DNA from: Bacillota bacterium
GTDB taxonomy: Bacteria; Bacillota; Limnochordia; Darwinibacteriales; Darwinibacteriaceae
Direction of reading: 5' to 3'
NCBI GenBank assembly: GCA_012518735.1
Contig: JAAYRO010000147.1
Location: 1 to 42,203, forward strand
Length of the DNA: 42,203 bases
Position numbers and translations under genes: made by a program. Shown piece after piece: positions 24,671 through 33,517 of the stretch. Numbering within the stretch: position 1 is the stretch's first letter; each line of letters opens with the position of its first letter. The notes under the pieces were generated by a model. The model was not told the DNA's origin and did not search any database. It saw only the letters and a program-made list of their open reading frames with translations.

Positions 24671-25444
24671 TTGGCACAAAATTATGAAACTTTTAAAACA
24701 GATATTAATAAGACCCTGGGAATTGATTTGAACGCATATAAAGAACAGCAGATGCGGCGTAGAATCAATCAGTGGTTGAATCGTTATGGTTTGGAATCAT
24801 TTGATGAGCTCATCAGGAAAATTCAAGATGACCCCGAGCATCGGAGTCGCTTTACTGAGTATCTAACCATCAATACCTCCCATTTCTTTCGTGACACCAC
24901 AGTATTCTCTGCAATCGATAGCACTGTAATCCCCGACATTACCCGTCATAACAAACGACCCCGTATATGGAGCGCTGGAGCATCCATTGGTGCTGAGATC
25001 TACTCTATAGCTATCATGCTTGCGGAAAAGGGAGTGACCGCTCGCGAACTTTTGGCTACAGACATAGATCAGGCAATCCTTACCAAAGCAGAAGCGGGGG
25101 TTTACCACGAAAATCAGATCAGCAACATTGAGCCAGTTTTGTTAAGCAAGTATTTTATTCGGGAAGGAACCAATTCATACGTCATTCACGATGGTATCCG
25201 AAGACAAGTAACATTCCGCCAACACGATCTGCTGAAGGATCCATACCAGCGCGATTTTGACTTAATTCTATGTCGGAATGTGTTTATCTACTTTACAGCA
25301 GAGACGCAGAAAAGATTAATCAGCAATTTCGTTGAATCCTTACGCCCAGGTGGATATTTTGTAGTAGGTTCTGCGGAGCAGATAATGGATCCTGGTTCCT
25401 ACGACCTCCAAAGGGTCAGTTACTGTATTTACCAAAAAGCCTAG
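24671..25444 (+). CDS. cheR: Chemotaxis methyltransferase CheR
   Basis: A protein of about 257 residues: an N-terminal helical CheR_N domain (GIDLNAYKEQQMRRRINQWL) and a SAM-dependent methyltransferase domain (IWSAGASIGAEIYSIAIML, LATDIDQAILTKA, DLILCRNVFIYF). It methylates receptor glutamates, opposing CheB. The start is uncertain. TTG 24671 has TAGAGGT 6 bp upstream and matches the family's usual N terminus. GTG 24650 and ATG 24653 overlap cheB and lack a site. Confidence 0.93.
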   Translation: MAQNYETFKTDINKTLGIDLNAYKEQQMRRRINQWLNRYGLESFDELIRKIQDDPEHRSRFTEYLTINTSHFFRDTTVFSAIDSTVIPDITRHNKRPRIWSAGASIGAEIYSIAIMLAEKGVTARELLATDIDQAILTKAEAGVYHENQISNIEPVLLSKYFIREGTNSYVIHDGIRRQVTFRQHDLLKDPYQRDFDLILCRNVFIYFTAETQKRLISNFVESLRPGGYFVVGSAEQIMDPGSYDLQRVSYCIYQKA

Positions 25445-25474
25445 TGAAAATCTAGTTGGGGAGGTAACAGCACA

Positions 25475-27436
25475 GTGAGGGAATATGTAGGAGAAGGAGC
25501 CACGATTGAAGAGGCCATTGAAAAAGGTCTTCAAGAGTTGGCTGCCTCAAGAGAACAAGTCGAAATTGAAGTACTAGAACATCCAACAAGGCGTCTTTTT
25601 GGGATTTCCAGTAGGAATGCAGTTGTTCGGCTTAGGCTAAAACCGGAAACAATAAAAGAGCAGTCTCTGCCAAAACCCAAGAATGGACTAGTGTGGGTCA
25701 AAGACGGACGACTAGGTTATTCTCCCCCCGAACAGGGAGGGGAAGTACCACGGTGCTTTATCGACCCCCAATTGTCTGTTCAATACAATGGTAAACCTGT
25801 TAGTAAGCATGTTTCGTTGGATCAGGGAATTGAGTCATTAGAAATTACTCTACCACAAGACACCGAACCAGAGTTGCACTATTCCATTAAGGTCGATCCT
25901 ACCAAGACAACAGCAGAGCTTTTTTGGAAAAAAGAACCAGGGGCAGCCTATACCCTCCAGGACCAGGAACCAGCAAATGCACTCACTTTGTCCATCTCCA
26001 AAAGAATAATTGATCCACCGTCCCTTACACTAGATCAGATAAAAGAAATCATTCAGATCGAAGGCATCTGCCATGGAGTCGATCTTAGTTCTATTACCCC
26101 AGAGCTTCTGGCCCGTTCGAGTGGTCTGGTAACAATCGCCCGAGGGACACCACCTGTTTCACCAAAGCATCCAGAGATCCGTTATGTTTTCAAAGACGAG
26201 ACTCCCAAAGTAGATCTTGAATCGCTGCGTATTGACTATTATGAAGTACACGGTATCTCAAGTGTTGAAGTAGGTACTCCTATTGCTGTAAAAATACCCG
26301 GTAAAGAAGGGGTACCTGGCAAGGATGTGTACGGAAATCCTATTCCGTCAGAACCATTGAAGGAAATTGAGATTAAGGTGGGAGAGGGGGCGGTCTTAAG
26401 TGATGATGGACTTACTGCCTCCGCGGCTATAGGAGGTTTGCCCGTTCTAAAAAACGACATCGTGCAGGTTTTACCCATTTTTGAACTGCAGGGCGATGCA
26501 GATGTTTCCACTGGTAATATTACCATGGATGGGGCTGTCATAATTAGAGGCAGCGTGCTGGAAAATGTTAAGGTAGAATCCTGTAATGGAACAATTCTTG
26601 TTGATGGTTTAGTAAGTGGAGCTCAACTGAGAGCGTCTGGCGACATCTCAGTTGGAAAAAACGTTGTCCGTTCCCAGCTATATGCAGGTGGTCAAACGGT
26701 AGTTCAGCTGAAAACAGCATCCATGCTCCACAATATAGGCAGCCAACTGGATCAGCTCATAAAAGCATATGAGGCAGTTACAGAGCAGACTGCCGATATC
26801 CCTGTTGAAAACCTAGTTAAGCATCTCCTAGAACTGAAATTCTACTCACTCCCCAAAGATGTTAAGGCTTTTGCTGACTATTTTTCAACCGTTTCCATCC
26901 CGTTCCACCCTGGACTCCATGAGCTTGTGGCAGGACTAACAGTAAATCTTTTAGGGCAGGGACCTCTGCAGATACGAAACGTTCAAATTCTAAGGGACCT
27001 TCACTCTCTACTTAAAGCTCAGGAGATGATTCTAGACAGCGAAGCACAATCAGACTCTAACGTCACAGTAGGCTACCTGCAGAACAGTCATGTGGAAGCA
27101 TCAGGCACCGTTACTGTTAATGGACAGGGATCATACTATTCCTCTATTGTAGCTGGGAAAGGATTTTTTATGGAACGAGGAGTATTTAGGGGAGGAGAGA
27201 TTACTGTTGCTTCTGGAGACATTACAGTAAAGGAATTAGGAGGTCCAACAGGAGTCTCAACAGAGATATTCATTGTTCGTGAAGGGCGTGTTACGGCAAA
27301 TCGCGTCTATTCGAATGTCAGCGTATCCATAGGAGAACAGCGATACAGATTCGGAGAAGAAGCATCACGAGTAAAGGCTTTTCTAAATAATGGTCTTCTC
27401 ACAGTTTATGCAGGATCCGTCAAACTACTTGGGTAA
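25475..27436 (+). CDS. FapA/DUF342 protein with N-terminal Jag-N-like domain
   Basis: A 653-residue protein. The first 55 residues (YVGEGATIEEAIEKGLQELA then RRLFGISSRNAVVRL) match the Jag_N domain. The rest is the FapA/DUF342 family: an N-terminal region around VSPKHPEIRYVF, then a beta-helix-like repeat region with GDADVSTGNITMDGAVIIRG and similar turns, and an alpha-helical insert near 430-510. FapA-type proteins have been linked to polar flagellar assembly in Vibrio; in Firmicutes they often lie in flagellar loci, as here after cheR. The precise role is unknown. GTG start behind GGGGAGGT. Confidence 0.85.
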   Translation: MREYVGEGATIEEAIEKGLQELAASREQVEIEVLEHPTRRLFGISSRNAVVRLRLKPETIKEQSLPKPKNGLVWVKDGRLGYSPPEQGGEVPRCFIDPQLSVQYNGKPVSKHVSLDQGIESLEITLPQDTEPELHYSIKVDPTKTTAELFWKKEPGAAYTLQDQEPANALTLSISKRIIDPPSLTLDQIKEIIQIEGICHGVDLSSITPELLARSSGLVTIARGTPPVSPKHPEIRYVFKDETPKVDLESLRIDYYEVHGISSVEVGTPIAVKIPGKEGVPGKDVYGNPIPSEPLKEIEIKVGEGAVLSDDGLTASAAIGGLPVLKNDIVQVLPIFELQGDADVSTGNITMDGAVIIRGSVLENVKVESCNGTILVDGLVSGAQLRASGDISVGKNVVRSQLYAGGQTVVQLKTASMLHNIGSQLDQLIKAYEAVTEQTADIPVENLVKHLLELKFYSLPKDVKAFADYFSTVSIPFHPGLHELVAGLTVNLLGQGPLQIRNVQILRDLHSLLKAQEMILDSEAQSDSNVTVGYLQNSHVEASGTVTVNGQGSYYSSIVAGKGFFMERGVFRGGEITVASGDITVKELGGPTGVSTEIFIVREGRVTANRVYSNVSVSIGEQRYRFGEEASRVKAFLNNGLLTVYAGSVKLLG

Positions 27437-27451
27437 GAGAGGTTACAGCAC

Positions 27452-27967
27452 GTGGAAAGTTCAAATGCACGCAGAATAGTATACCTTGGACTAATGACTG
27501 GTTTATCCATGGGACTACACATTTTCGAATCAATGATCCCTATGCCAACCAACCTAGTGGTCCCAGGCGCCAAATTAGGTCTAGCAAACATTGTCAGTTT
27601 GTATGTTATTATGAATTTTGGAACGAAGGATGCAGTCATCGTTGCTGTTCTGCGAACCGTTCTAACTTCATTAATGGCAGGTACATTTCTAACTGTCACG
27701 TTTTTCTTCAGCTTTTTTGGAGGTTTAGTAAGCGCACTTGTGATGGGGATCGCTTATAAACTGTTCGGAAAGCACTTCAGTATGATTGGTATTAGTCTGT
27801 TAGGGGCCTTAACTCACAACCTAACCCAGCTATTAGTAGCAGCTGTCTTCATTGAGAATATAGGAATTCTCCTTTATCTGCCCTACATGCTCCTTTTTGC
27901 AGTCCCAACTGGCATATTTGTAGGAATAGTGACCAATCAAGTAAATAAGTACTACTCAATTTCTTAG
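27452..27967 (+). CDS. Gx transporter family / heptaprenyl diphosphate synthase component I-like membrane protein
   Basis: A 171-residue, very hydrophobic protein with about five membrane helices. It has the family pattern of COG4769 (YLGLMTGLSMGLHIFESMIP, VVPGAKLGLANIVSLY, GALTHNLTQLLVA). Members are annotated either as Gx transporters (energy-coupling-factor S-component-like) or as heptaprenyl diphosphate synthase component I. No partner prenyltransferase or ECF genes are nearby, so the function is open. GTG start behind AGAGAGGT. Its stop overlaps the stop of the minus-strand gene that follows. Confidence 0.78.
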   Translation: MESSNARRIVYLGLMTGLSMGLHIFESMIPMPTNLVVPGAKLGLANIVSLYVIMNFGTKDAVIVAVLRTVLTSLMAGTFLTVTFFFSFFGGLVSALVMGIAYKLFGKHFSMIGISLLGALTHNLTQLLVAAVFIENIGILLYLPYMLLFAVPTGIFVGIVTNQVNKYYSIS

Positions 27968-28344
27968 AAAATGTTTTGGAAGGTTAAGATTTCTTGATGG
28001 TGAATCTGGACTAATTGGATCTTGATATGACTAATTTCGGCCAAAGCAGAGCTTTTATCTCTGCTCCCAATATAGCTCACAACGCGACCTAGAGATGATT
28101 CCACGTTGTCCAACTCATGGTTATGAATGAATGGATTCCATTTGTGTTTTACCATGGTCCATTGTCTTTGGACATGAGTTGTTATCGTTAGCGCTTCTTC
28201 CCAATGGTCTTCATCAATGTATTCCTGGACCATGTCAAGATCGGCAGACATATGATTAGTTGTTTCTAGAATTAATTTCTCTACATAGATCCCCAGACCG
28301 ATAATAAGGACCATAATCAGAAACATTACGGTCCACAGTTTCAT
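27964..28344 (-). CDS. DUF4363 family membrane-anchored protein
   Basis: A 126-residue protein with one N-terminal membrane segment (VMFLIMVLIIGLGIYV, about residues 5-22) and an extracytoplasmic helical part rich in Trp, His and Glu (DEDHWEEALTITTHVQRQW). It resembles the DUF4363 family, which commonly accompanies DUF421 genes in Firmicutes. The start overlaps the end of the DUF421 gene by 4 bases (ATGA), so the two are translationally coupled. No function is established. Confidence 0.75.
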   Translation of the reverse strand: MKLWTVMFLIMVLIIGLGIYVEKLILETTNHMSADLDMVQEYIDEDHWEEALTITTHVQRQWTMVKHKWNPFIHNHELDNVESSLGRVVSYIGSRDKSSALAEISHIKIQLVQIHHQEILTFQNIF

Positions 28345-29036
28345 TGGACAACCTCCTCAGTGACTGCAGCACGGGGCTGGAAGAACAGCTTTCCCTCTGT
28401 ATCGATAACAGCAAAAAACACATCCTTAGGTGATTTAATGCCAAACTTGGCCAACTCGGTCCTTAACCAAGCCTCTGTTAGACATGCCTGATTGAGTCCA
28501 TCATTGAGAACCTGACCATCCATGATTAGAACAGTAGGTAACCCTTCATACACCGTATCAATATTTAGATCCTTAGGGGTGACAGGTCGTTTCTGCGATT
28601 TTGGAATAACACTTAAATCGCCGCTGGTTTCCAGAATGGCAAATTCCACATCTGATATATTGTAAAAGCCCTGAACTCGCAATTGCTCCAACAGCTCATG
28701 GAGATTGTAGCGGGCTTTTTGCATTTCCTTTTCTTGAATAATCCCGTTAGCTATAACTACACTGTGTTTGCCGTCAAGAACCGTCCGAAAACCCATGAAT
28801 TTTAGACTCAATAATGATAACGTCACCTGAACAAATAACAGGGTTATGATAGATATGAACCCATTAATCAGAGGAATGTGGCGGTCCTGCATAGGAACAG
28901 CTGCCAATTCGGCGATCATGATCGCAATGACCAATTCGAAAGGCTCCAATTGACCAATTTGACGTTTCCCCATGACACGCATGGTAACTACTACTAAAGT
29001 GTATAAGACGACGGTCCTGGCAAGCGTAATGAGCAT
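28341..29036 (-). CDS. DUF421 (YetF/YrbG-like) membrane protein
   Basis: A 231-residue protein with three N-terminal membrane helices (about residues 1-22, 32-50, 56-75) containing the family signature VMGKRQIGQLEPFELVIAIM. A cytoplasmic two-part alpha/beta domain follows (GKHSVVIANGIIQ; LLEQLRVQGFYNISDVEFAI). DUF421 proteins are numerous in spore-formers and some are associated with spore membranes, but the molecular function is unclear. ATG 29036 is preferred over 29057 because GGGGGAGGT lies just upstream. It is divergent from miaB. Confidence 0.85.
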   Translation of the reverse strand: MLITLARTVVLYTLVVVTMRVMGKRQIGQLEPFELVIAIMIAELAAVPMQDRHIPLINGFISIITLLFVQVTLSLLSLKFMGFRTVLDGKHSVVIANGIIQEKEMQKARYNLHELLEQLRVQGFYNISDVEFAILETSGDLSVIPKSQKRPVTPKDLNIDTVYEGLPTVLIMDGQVLNDGLNQACLTEAWLRTELAKFGIKSPKDVFFAVIDTEGKLFFQPRAAVTEEVVQ

Positions 29037-29123
29037 AGAAAACCTCCCCCAGAACAATTATTTCCCCATAGACTTTTTTGATACTCAAAGAACCGAGGTT
29101 AAGAATGGCAATCTTTCAAACGC

Positions 29124-29153
29124 TTGCGAAGCTTGACTATGTAGTAGTATAAT
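29124..29153 (+). promoter_or_regulatory. Candidate sigma-A promoter before miaB
   Basis: A perfect -10 TATAAT (29148-29153) is preceded by TTGCGA (29124-29129) with an 18-bp spacer. It lies about 40 bp before the miaB start in the 155-bp divergent gap between the DUF421 gene and miaB. No clear promoter for the DUF421 side was recognised. Confidence 0.6.
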
Positions 29154-29191
29154 AGTGTATCGCTAATATTAATAAAGGAGACTATTAATAG

Positions 29192-30511
29192 ATGAAGCAG
29201 TATTATTTGAAGACGATGGGTTGTCAGATGAATGAGCATGACTCAGAAGTTATTGCTGGACTCCTTCTCTCGCTGGGATATGAACCAACCGATTCAGTAG
29301 ATGAAGCAGACTTGATTCTATACAATACCTGCTGTGTTAGGGAAAATCCTGAGCGGAAAGTATACGGTCACATTGCTTCTTACCGGCGCCTAAAAGAACT
29401 CAAACCAGACCTAATTATCGGTATCTGCGGGTGCATGACACAGCAGAAAAACGAACTAAAACAGATCATGAAGCGGCTGCCCCATGTAGACCTTATTTTT
29501 GGGACCCATAACATTCATAGACTTCCTGAACTGCTAGATAGAGTACAAAGCGGAGAACGGATAGTTGAAGTTTGGGATGAAGCACCCTATACAGAAGGGC
29601 AGGACTATCGAGACTCCCTTCCTAAAGAACGGCAAAGCCGCCTAAAGGCTTTCGTAAATGTTATTTACGGCTGTACAAACTTCTGCAGCTACTGTATCGT
29701 ACCATATACTCGCGGCAGAGAACACAGCCGTCTGCCTGAAAATATACTTTCTGAAGTTCGTTCCTTGGCAGAGGCAGGATATAAGGAAATAACACTCTTA
29801 GGTCAAAATGTTAACGCATATGGGAAAGACTTATCTATCGATACGAACTTCAGCACCCTCTTGGCTGAGTTGAATACCATAGAAGGATTAGAGCGAATTC
29901 GTTTTACCACAAGTCATCCGCGGGATATGGGTGATGACTTAATCGCGGCCTTAGCTGATCTAGACAAAGTTTGCGAACATCTCCATCTCCCAGTTCAAGC
30001 TGGCAGCAACGATCTGCTGCGGCGAATGAATCGAGGGTATACACGTGAATACTATCTTGACTTAGTGGATAGAATAAGAAAATCCGTTCCTCATATTAGT
30101 CTAACAACCGATTTAATTGTTGGTTTCCCTGGAGAAACGGATGAAGATTTTGCTCAGACTCTCTCCCTAGTGGAAGAGGTTGGTTTTGATTCTGCCTTTA
30201 CGTTCATCTACTCACCAAGAGAAGGAACACCTGCAGCTAAAATGGAAAATCAAATCCCTGAAGAAATAAAAAAGGAAAGGATCTATCAGCTCATTGAACT
30301 GCAGAACAAAATCAGTGCAGAACACATGGATAAATTAGTTGGTAGAACACTCGAAGTCCTAGTCGAAGGAGAGTCAGAAGATGGAGTAGTGGGGCGAACC
30401 CGAACCAATAGGCAGGTCTATTTCCCTGGGTCTCCTGACCTGATTGGACAGCTAACTCAAGTTCAAGTCCTTGAAGCCAGTACTTGGACCCTAAAGGGAG
30501 AAATGGTATAA
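29192..30511 (+). CDS. miaB: tRNA-2-methylthio-N6-dimethylallyladenosine synthase
   Basis: A 439-residue radical SAM methylthiotransferase. The N-terminal MTTase domain carries cluster ligands Cys11 (GCQMNEHDSE), Cys47 (YNTCCVRENPE) and Cys81 (CGCMTQ). The radical SAM cluster is Cys161/165/168 (GCTNFCSYCIVPYTRGRE), and a C-terminal TRAM domain follows. It adds the methylthio group to i6A37 of tRNA, the product of MiaA, encoded about 5 kb downstream. ATG start behind AAAGGAGAC. The VPYTRGREHSR segment fits MiaB rather than MtaB or RimO. Confidence 0.94.
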   Translation: MKQYYLKTMGCQMNEHDSEVIAGLLLSLGYEPTDSVDEADLILYNTCCVRENPERKVYGHIASYRRLKELKPDLIIGICGCMTQQKNELKQIMKRLPHVDLIFGTHNIHRLPELLDRVQSGERIVEVWDEAPYTEGQDYRDSLPKERQSRLKAFVNVIYGCTNFCSYCIVPYTRGREHSRLPENILSEVRSLAEAGYKEITLLGQNVNAYGKDLSIDTNFSTLLAELNTIEGLERIRFTTSHPRDMGDDLIAALADLDKVCEHLHLPVQAGSNDLLRRMNRGYTREYYLDLVDRIRKSVPHISLTTDLIVGFPGETDEDFAQTLSLVEEVGFDSAFTFIYSPREGTPAAKMENQIPEEIKKERIYQLIELQNKISAEHMDKLVGRTLEVLVEGESEDGVVGRTRTNRQVYFPGSPDLIGQLTQVQVLEASTWTLKGEMV

Positions 30512-30525
30512 GAGGGGGATTCGGT

Positions 30526-30861
30526 GTGTGGATTAACGAGAGCAAAACCCTTTGGGAAGACCGCAACCGAGATACTTGGCAGTTGCCTCTATTCAGCAGC
30601 GATGGAATATACTGCGGGAATGTTGTGGCCCAAGTAGTTGATCCACATCAATGTATGGTTCGTTACTTTATCGTCTTTTCTAGACAGAACCAACGACAGT
30701 TCTTGGTCCCTAGTGATGCAGTAGAACTTATTGATCAGAAGGTCCAGTGTTCAGTTAGGGCCTGTCATCTACGGCAGATTCCTAAATTCTGCCAAACCGT
30801 TTCACCCCAATTAGAATCGGATGTATATCGTGCAATTGAATCGAAACCGTACTGGGAATAG
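30526..30861 (+). CDS. Small hypothetical protein, PRC-barrel-like
   Basis: A 111-residue soluble protein that I do not recognise with certainty. Its core (a turn at GIYCGNVVAQVVDP, strands VRYFIVFS and RQFLVPSDAVELI) recalls a PRC-barrel fold, in which a short beta barrel ends in a VP-x-x-AV segment. Three cysteines (near residues 30, 75 and 88) are scattered rather than arranged as a metal site. GTG 30526 is chosen because AGAGGGGG lies 7 bp upstream; a longer frame begins inside miaB. It stands between miaB and mutS on the same strand. Confidence 0.6.
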   Translation: MWINESKTLWEDRNRDTWQLPLFSSDGIYCGNVVAQVVDPHQCMVRYFIVFSRQNQRQFLVPSDAVELIDQKVQCSVRACHLRQIPKFCQTVSPQLESDVYRAIESKPYWE

Positions 30862-30863
30862 AA

Positions 30864-30900
30864 GCAGGATTTTACCCCCCATAAGCTGAATCTATGGAAG
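30864..30900 (+). repeat. Degenerate intergenic element, possible copy 3
   Basis: The 61-bp gap before mutS contains GCAGGATTTT, then a C-run and CATAAGCTG followed by AAT. It resembles 40147-40180 (GGATCTG-CC-CATAAGATG) and, more loosely, the element before exbB. It may be a small dispersed repeat or regulatory site. Confidence 0.3.
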
Positions 30901-30922
30901 ATAGACGGGGGTGGATGCTTCA

Positions 30923-33517
30923 TTGAAACTCACACCAATGATGAGACAGTATTATGATATCAAAAAGCAATACCCAGACAGTATTTTGTTTTTTCGCCTC
31001 GGTGACTTTTATGAGATGTTTGGGGAAGATGCGAAAGTAGCGTCCAAGGTGCTGGAAATCGCCCTCACCTCAAGAGATGCAGGTCCTGAAGGACGTGTGC
31101 CTATGTGTGGGATTCCCCATCATGCCGCCGAGGGTTATTTGGATAAACTTGTGCGAAACGGGTTTCGTGTAGCCCTATGTGAGCAATTGGAAGACCCTAA
31201 GAAAGCAAAAGGTGTAGTAAAGCGGGATGTTGTTCGGGTTATAACACCTGGAACATTCATTGAAGGAAGCCTAAATGACAAGGAAAATCAATACCTGACG
31301 GCGTTATCCGCTCACATGCATCGATTTGGATTATCTGCCCTAGATATGTCAACAGGAGAGTTCCTCGTTACTAGTTTGGATAATTGGGGCCAGGTTGAGG
31401 ATGAATTAGTTCGACTGCACCCAGTTGAAATCGTAATTCCTTCAGATTTTCCAAAGACAGACACTCTTAGAGCAAACAGTGAACAGTTTGGGGTCACCAT
31501 TTCAACACTCGAGCATCGAAAAGGAACAACAGCAAACGCGGCCCAAGTCCTTATGGATCATTTCAATATTGCCACACTTACTCCCTTAGGACTTGATACA
31601 GAAGAGAAGATTACTGCTGCTGGACTAGCACTGCAGTACGTTCAAGAAACACAGCGCAGTATACTAACCCATATCACTAAAATTCAGTCATACAGTCTAG
31701 AACAGTTCTTGCACATTGATGGGCCCAGCAGACAAAATCTTGAATTAACTAGGACGATTAGGGATGGACGCAAATCTGGTTCTTTGTTAGGGGTAATTGA
31801 CTACACTAAGACCAGTATGGGCGGACGTCTTTTACGCGCGTGGTTGGAAAAACCACTTGTAGACATTTCTCAAATTGAAGCTAGACAAGAAGCAGTAAGC
31901 GCTCTGGTGGAAAACACAGGTCTTAGACTTGAGCTTACCAATATTCTCGATCAGGTATATGACCTACAGCGTCTAGCGGCTCGGTTAGCCTTAGGAAGCG
32001 GTAATGCCCGAGATCTTGTCTCACTTCGCAGTTCGCTTGAAGTGATTCCGACTGTCAAGAGTCTCTTAAGTAAAAGTACAAGTTCCCTCCTTAGTAAAAT
32101 TGAGAAGGAGTTGGACCCACTCACAGCTCTCTGTCAGCGTATTGGGAGAGCCATTGTGGAAAATCCACCGATTTCACTCCGAGAAGGAAATCTCATACGT
32201 GATGGCTACAACGAAAATCTAGACGATCTGCGCTCTGCCAGTCGGGGAGGGAAGGAATGGATCCGTAATCTAGAGACATCAGAACGGAAGAAGACTGGTA
32301 TTAAGTCTCTGAAAGTGGGCTTTAACAGAGTATTTGGATACTATATTGAGGTGACCAACCCCAATTTACACTTGGTACCAGACGAATACCAGCGTAAGCA
32401 GACGCTGACCAATGCAGAACGTTACATTACGCCAGAACTAAAAGAAAAAGAAGCTCTAGTGCTTGGTGCAGACGAACGAATTGCAGACTTAGAATATGAA
32501 CTATTCCTAGAGATTCGAGAAGATGTAAGAGAACATATTTCAATTATTCAAGGAAATGCCCAAGCCTTAGCGGCCCTTGATGTTTTGCAGAGCCTTGCCA
32601 CTGCTGCTGTGGAGAACAATTACGTACGACCCACCATTACAAAGGGTTTAGAACTCAATATTGAAGAAGGCAGACACCCTGTCATTGAAAAGATGCAAGC
32701 AGGGTTTGTCCCCAATGATGTCTATTTTGATGAAAACCAGCAGGTCATTCTGCTGACTGGACCTAACATGGCTGGAAAAAGCACCTATCTGCGCCAGGTA
32801 GCCTTGATTGTTATTATGGCCCAAATGGGGAGTTATGTTCCTGCCAGCAAAGGAACAATTGGATTGGTCGATCGTATCTTTACACGTATTGGAGCTGCCG
32901 ATGATCTTAGTACGGGGCAGAGTACGTTTATGGTAGAGTGTTCAGAGACAGCCTATCTCCTCCTAAACGCCACTGAACGTTCCCTGATTATTCTTGATGA
33001 GCTTGGACGGGGAACTAGCACCTTCGATGGTATGGCCATTGCCCAAGCAGTGATTGAACATATTCACAATGCAGTTAAAGCACGGACCTTGTTTTCTACC
33101 CACTTCCACGAACTAACCAAGCTGGAAAATACGTTACCACGCTTAGCAACGTATCGGGTGGAAGTAGAGGAGAAGCAGGGAACCATCTACTTTCTACATC
33201 AAGTATCCCGTGGGAGTACAGATCGCAGTTACGGGATTAATGTTGCCAGAATGGCAGGTATTCCAAAAAATGTTCTAAAAAGAGCTTTGGAACTTCTTCA
33301 GCAGCTAGAAGCAGGTGGAACTAGACCCGTACAGCTGGACCTGTTTCGCAGTCTCGACTACGATGCTTCTATGCTGGAAGAGGAGAAACCACATCTAGGT
33401 GATCAGATCATTGAAGAGCTATTATCCATAGACGTGAATAACACCACACCACTCCACGCTCTCCAGATCTTGTGGAGATTACAGAAGACGGCTTCATCAA
33501 AGGAGGATGAAGACTAA
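30923..33517 (+). CDS. mutS: DNA mismatch repair protein MutS
   Basis: A protein of about 864 residues with the full MutS layout. The N-terminal mismatch-binding domain has the wedge motif FFRLGDFYEMF. Connector, lever and clamp domains follow (DGPSRQNLELTRTIRDGRKSG region), then the ABC-type ATPase with Walker A GPNMAGKST, signature STFMVE and Walker B LIILDELGRGTSTFDG. Recognition of mismatches needs MutL, encoded next. TTG 30923 is chosen since GGGGGTGG lies 8 bp upstream; GTG 30911 would have no spacing. The last base overlaps the mutL start (TAATG). Confidence 0.95.
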   Translation: MKLTPMMRQYYDIKKQYPDSILFFRLGDFYEMFGEDAKVASKVLEIALTSRDAGPEGRVPMCGIPHHAAEGYLDKLVRNGFRVALCEQLEDPKKAKGVVKRDVVRVITPGTFIEGSLNDKENQYLTALSAHMHRFGLSALDMSTGEFLVTSLDNWGQVEDELVRLHPVEIVIPSDFPKTDTLRANSEQFGVTISTLEHRKGTTANAAQVLMDHFNIATLTPLGLDTEEKITAAGLALQYVQETQRSILTHITKIQSYSLEQFLHIDGPSRQNLELTRTIRDGRKSGSLLGVIDYTKTSMGGRLLRAWLEKPLVDISQIEARQEAVSALVENTGLRLELTNILDQVYDLQRLAARLALGSGNARDLVSLRSSLEVIPTVKSLLSKSTSSLLSKIEKELDPLTALCQRIGRAIVENPPISLREGNLIRDGYNENLDDLRSASRGGKEWIRNLETSERKKTGIKSLKVGFNRVFGYYIEVTNPNLHLVPDEYQRKQTLTNAERYITPELKEKEALVLGADERIADLEYELFLEIREDVREHISIIQGNAQALAALDVLQSLATAAVENNYVRPTITKGLELNIEEGRHPVIEKMQAGFVPNDVYFDENQQVILLTGPNMAGKSTYLRQVALIVIMAQMGSYVPASKGTIGLVDRIFTRIGAADDLSTGQSTFMVECSETAYLLLNATERSLIILDELGRGTSTFDGMAIAQAVIEHIHNAVKARTLFSTHFHELTKLENTLPRLATYRVEVEEKQGTIYFLHQVSRGSTDRSYGINVARMAGIPKNVLKRALELLQQLEAGGTRPVQLDLFRSLDYDASMLEEEKPHLGDQIIEELLSIDVNNTTPLHALQILWRLQKTASSKEDED

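Noticed and set aside
27452-27967. ECF vitamin transporter S component
   Set aside because: The hydrophobic pattern is similar, but there are no energy-coupling-factor genes or riboswitch nearby, so only the broad Gx/HepI-like family is reported.
29040-29095. Forespore-type promoter on the minus strand before the DUF421 gene
   Set aside because: A GGGGAAATA sequence resembles a sigma-F -10 box, but no GHATR -35 box stands at 15 bp.
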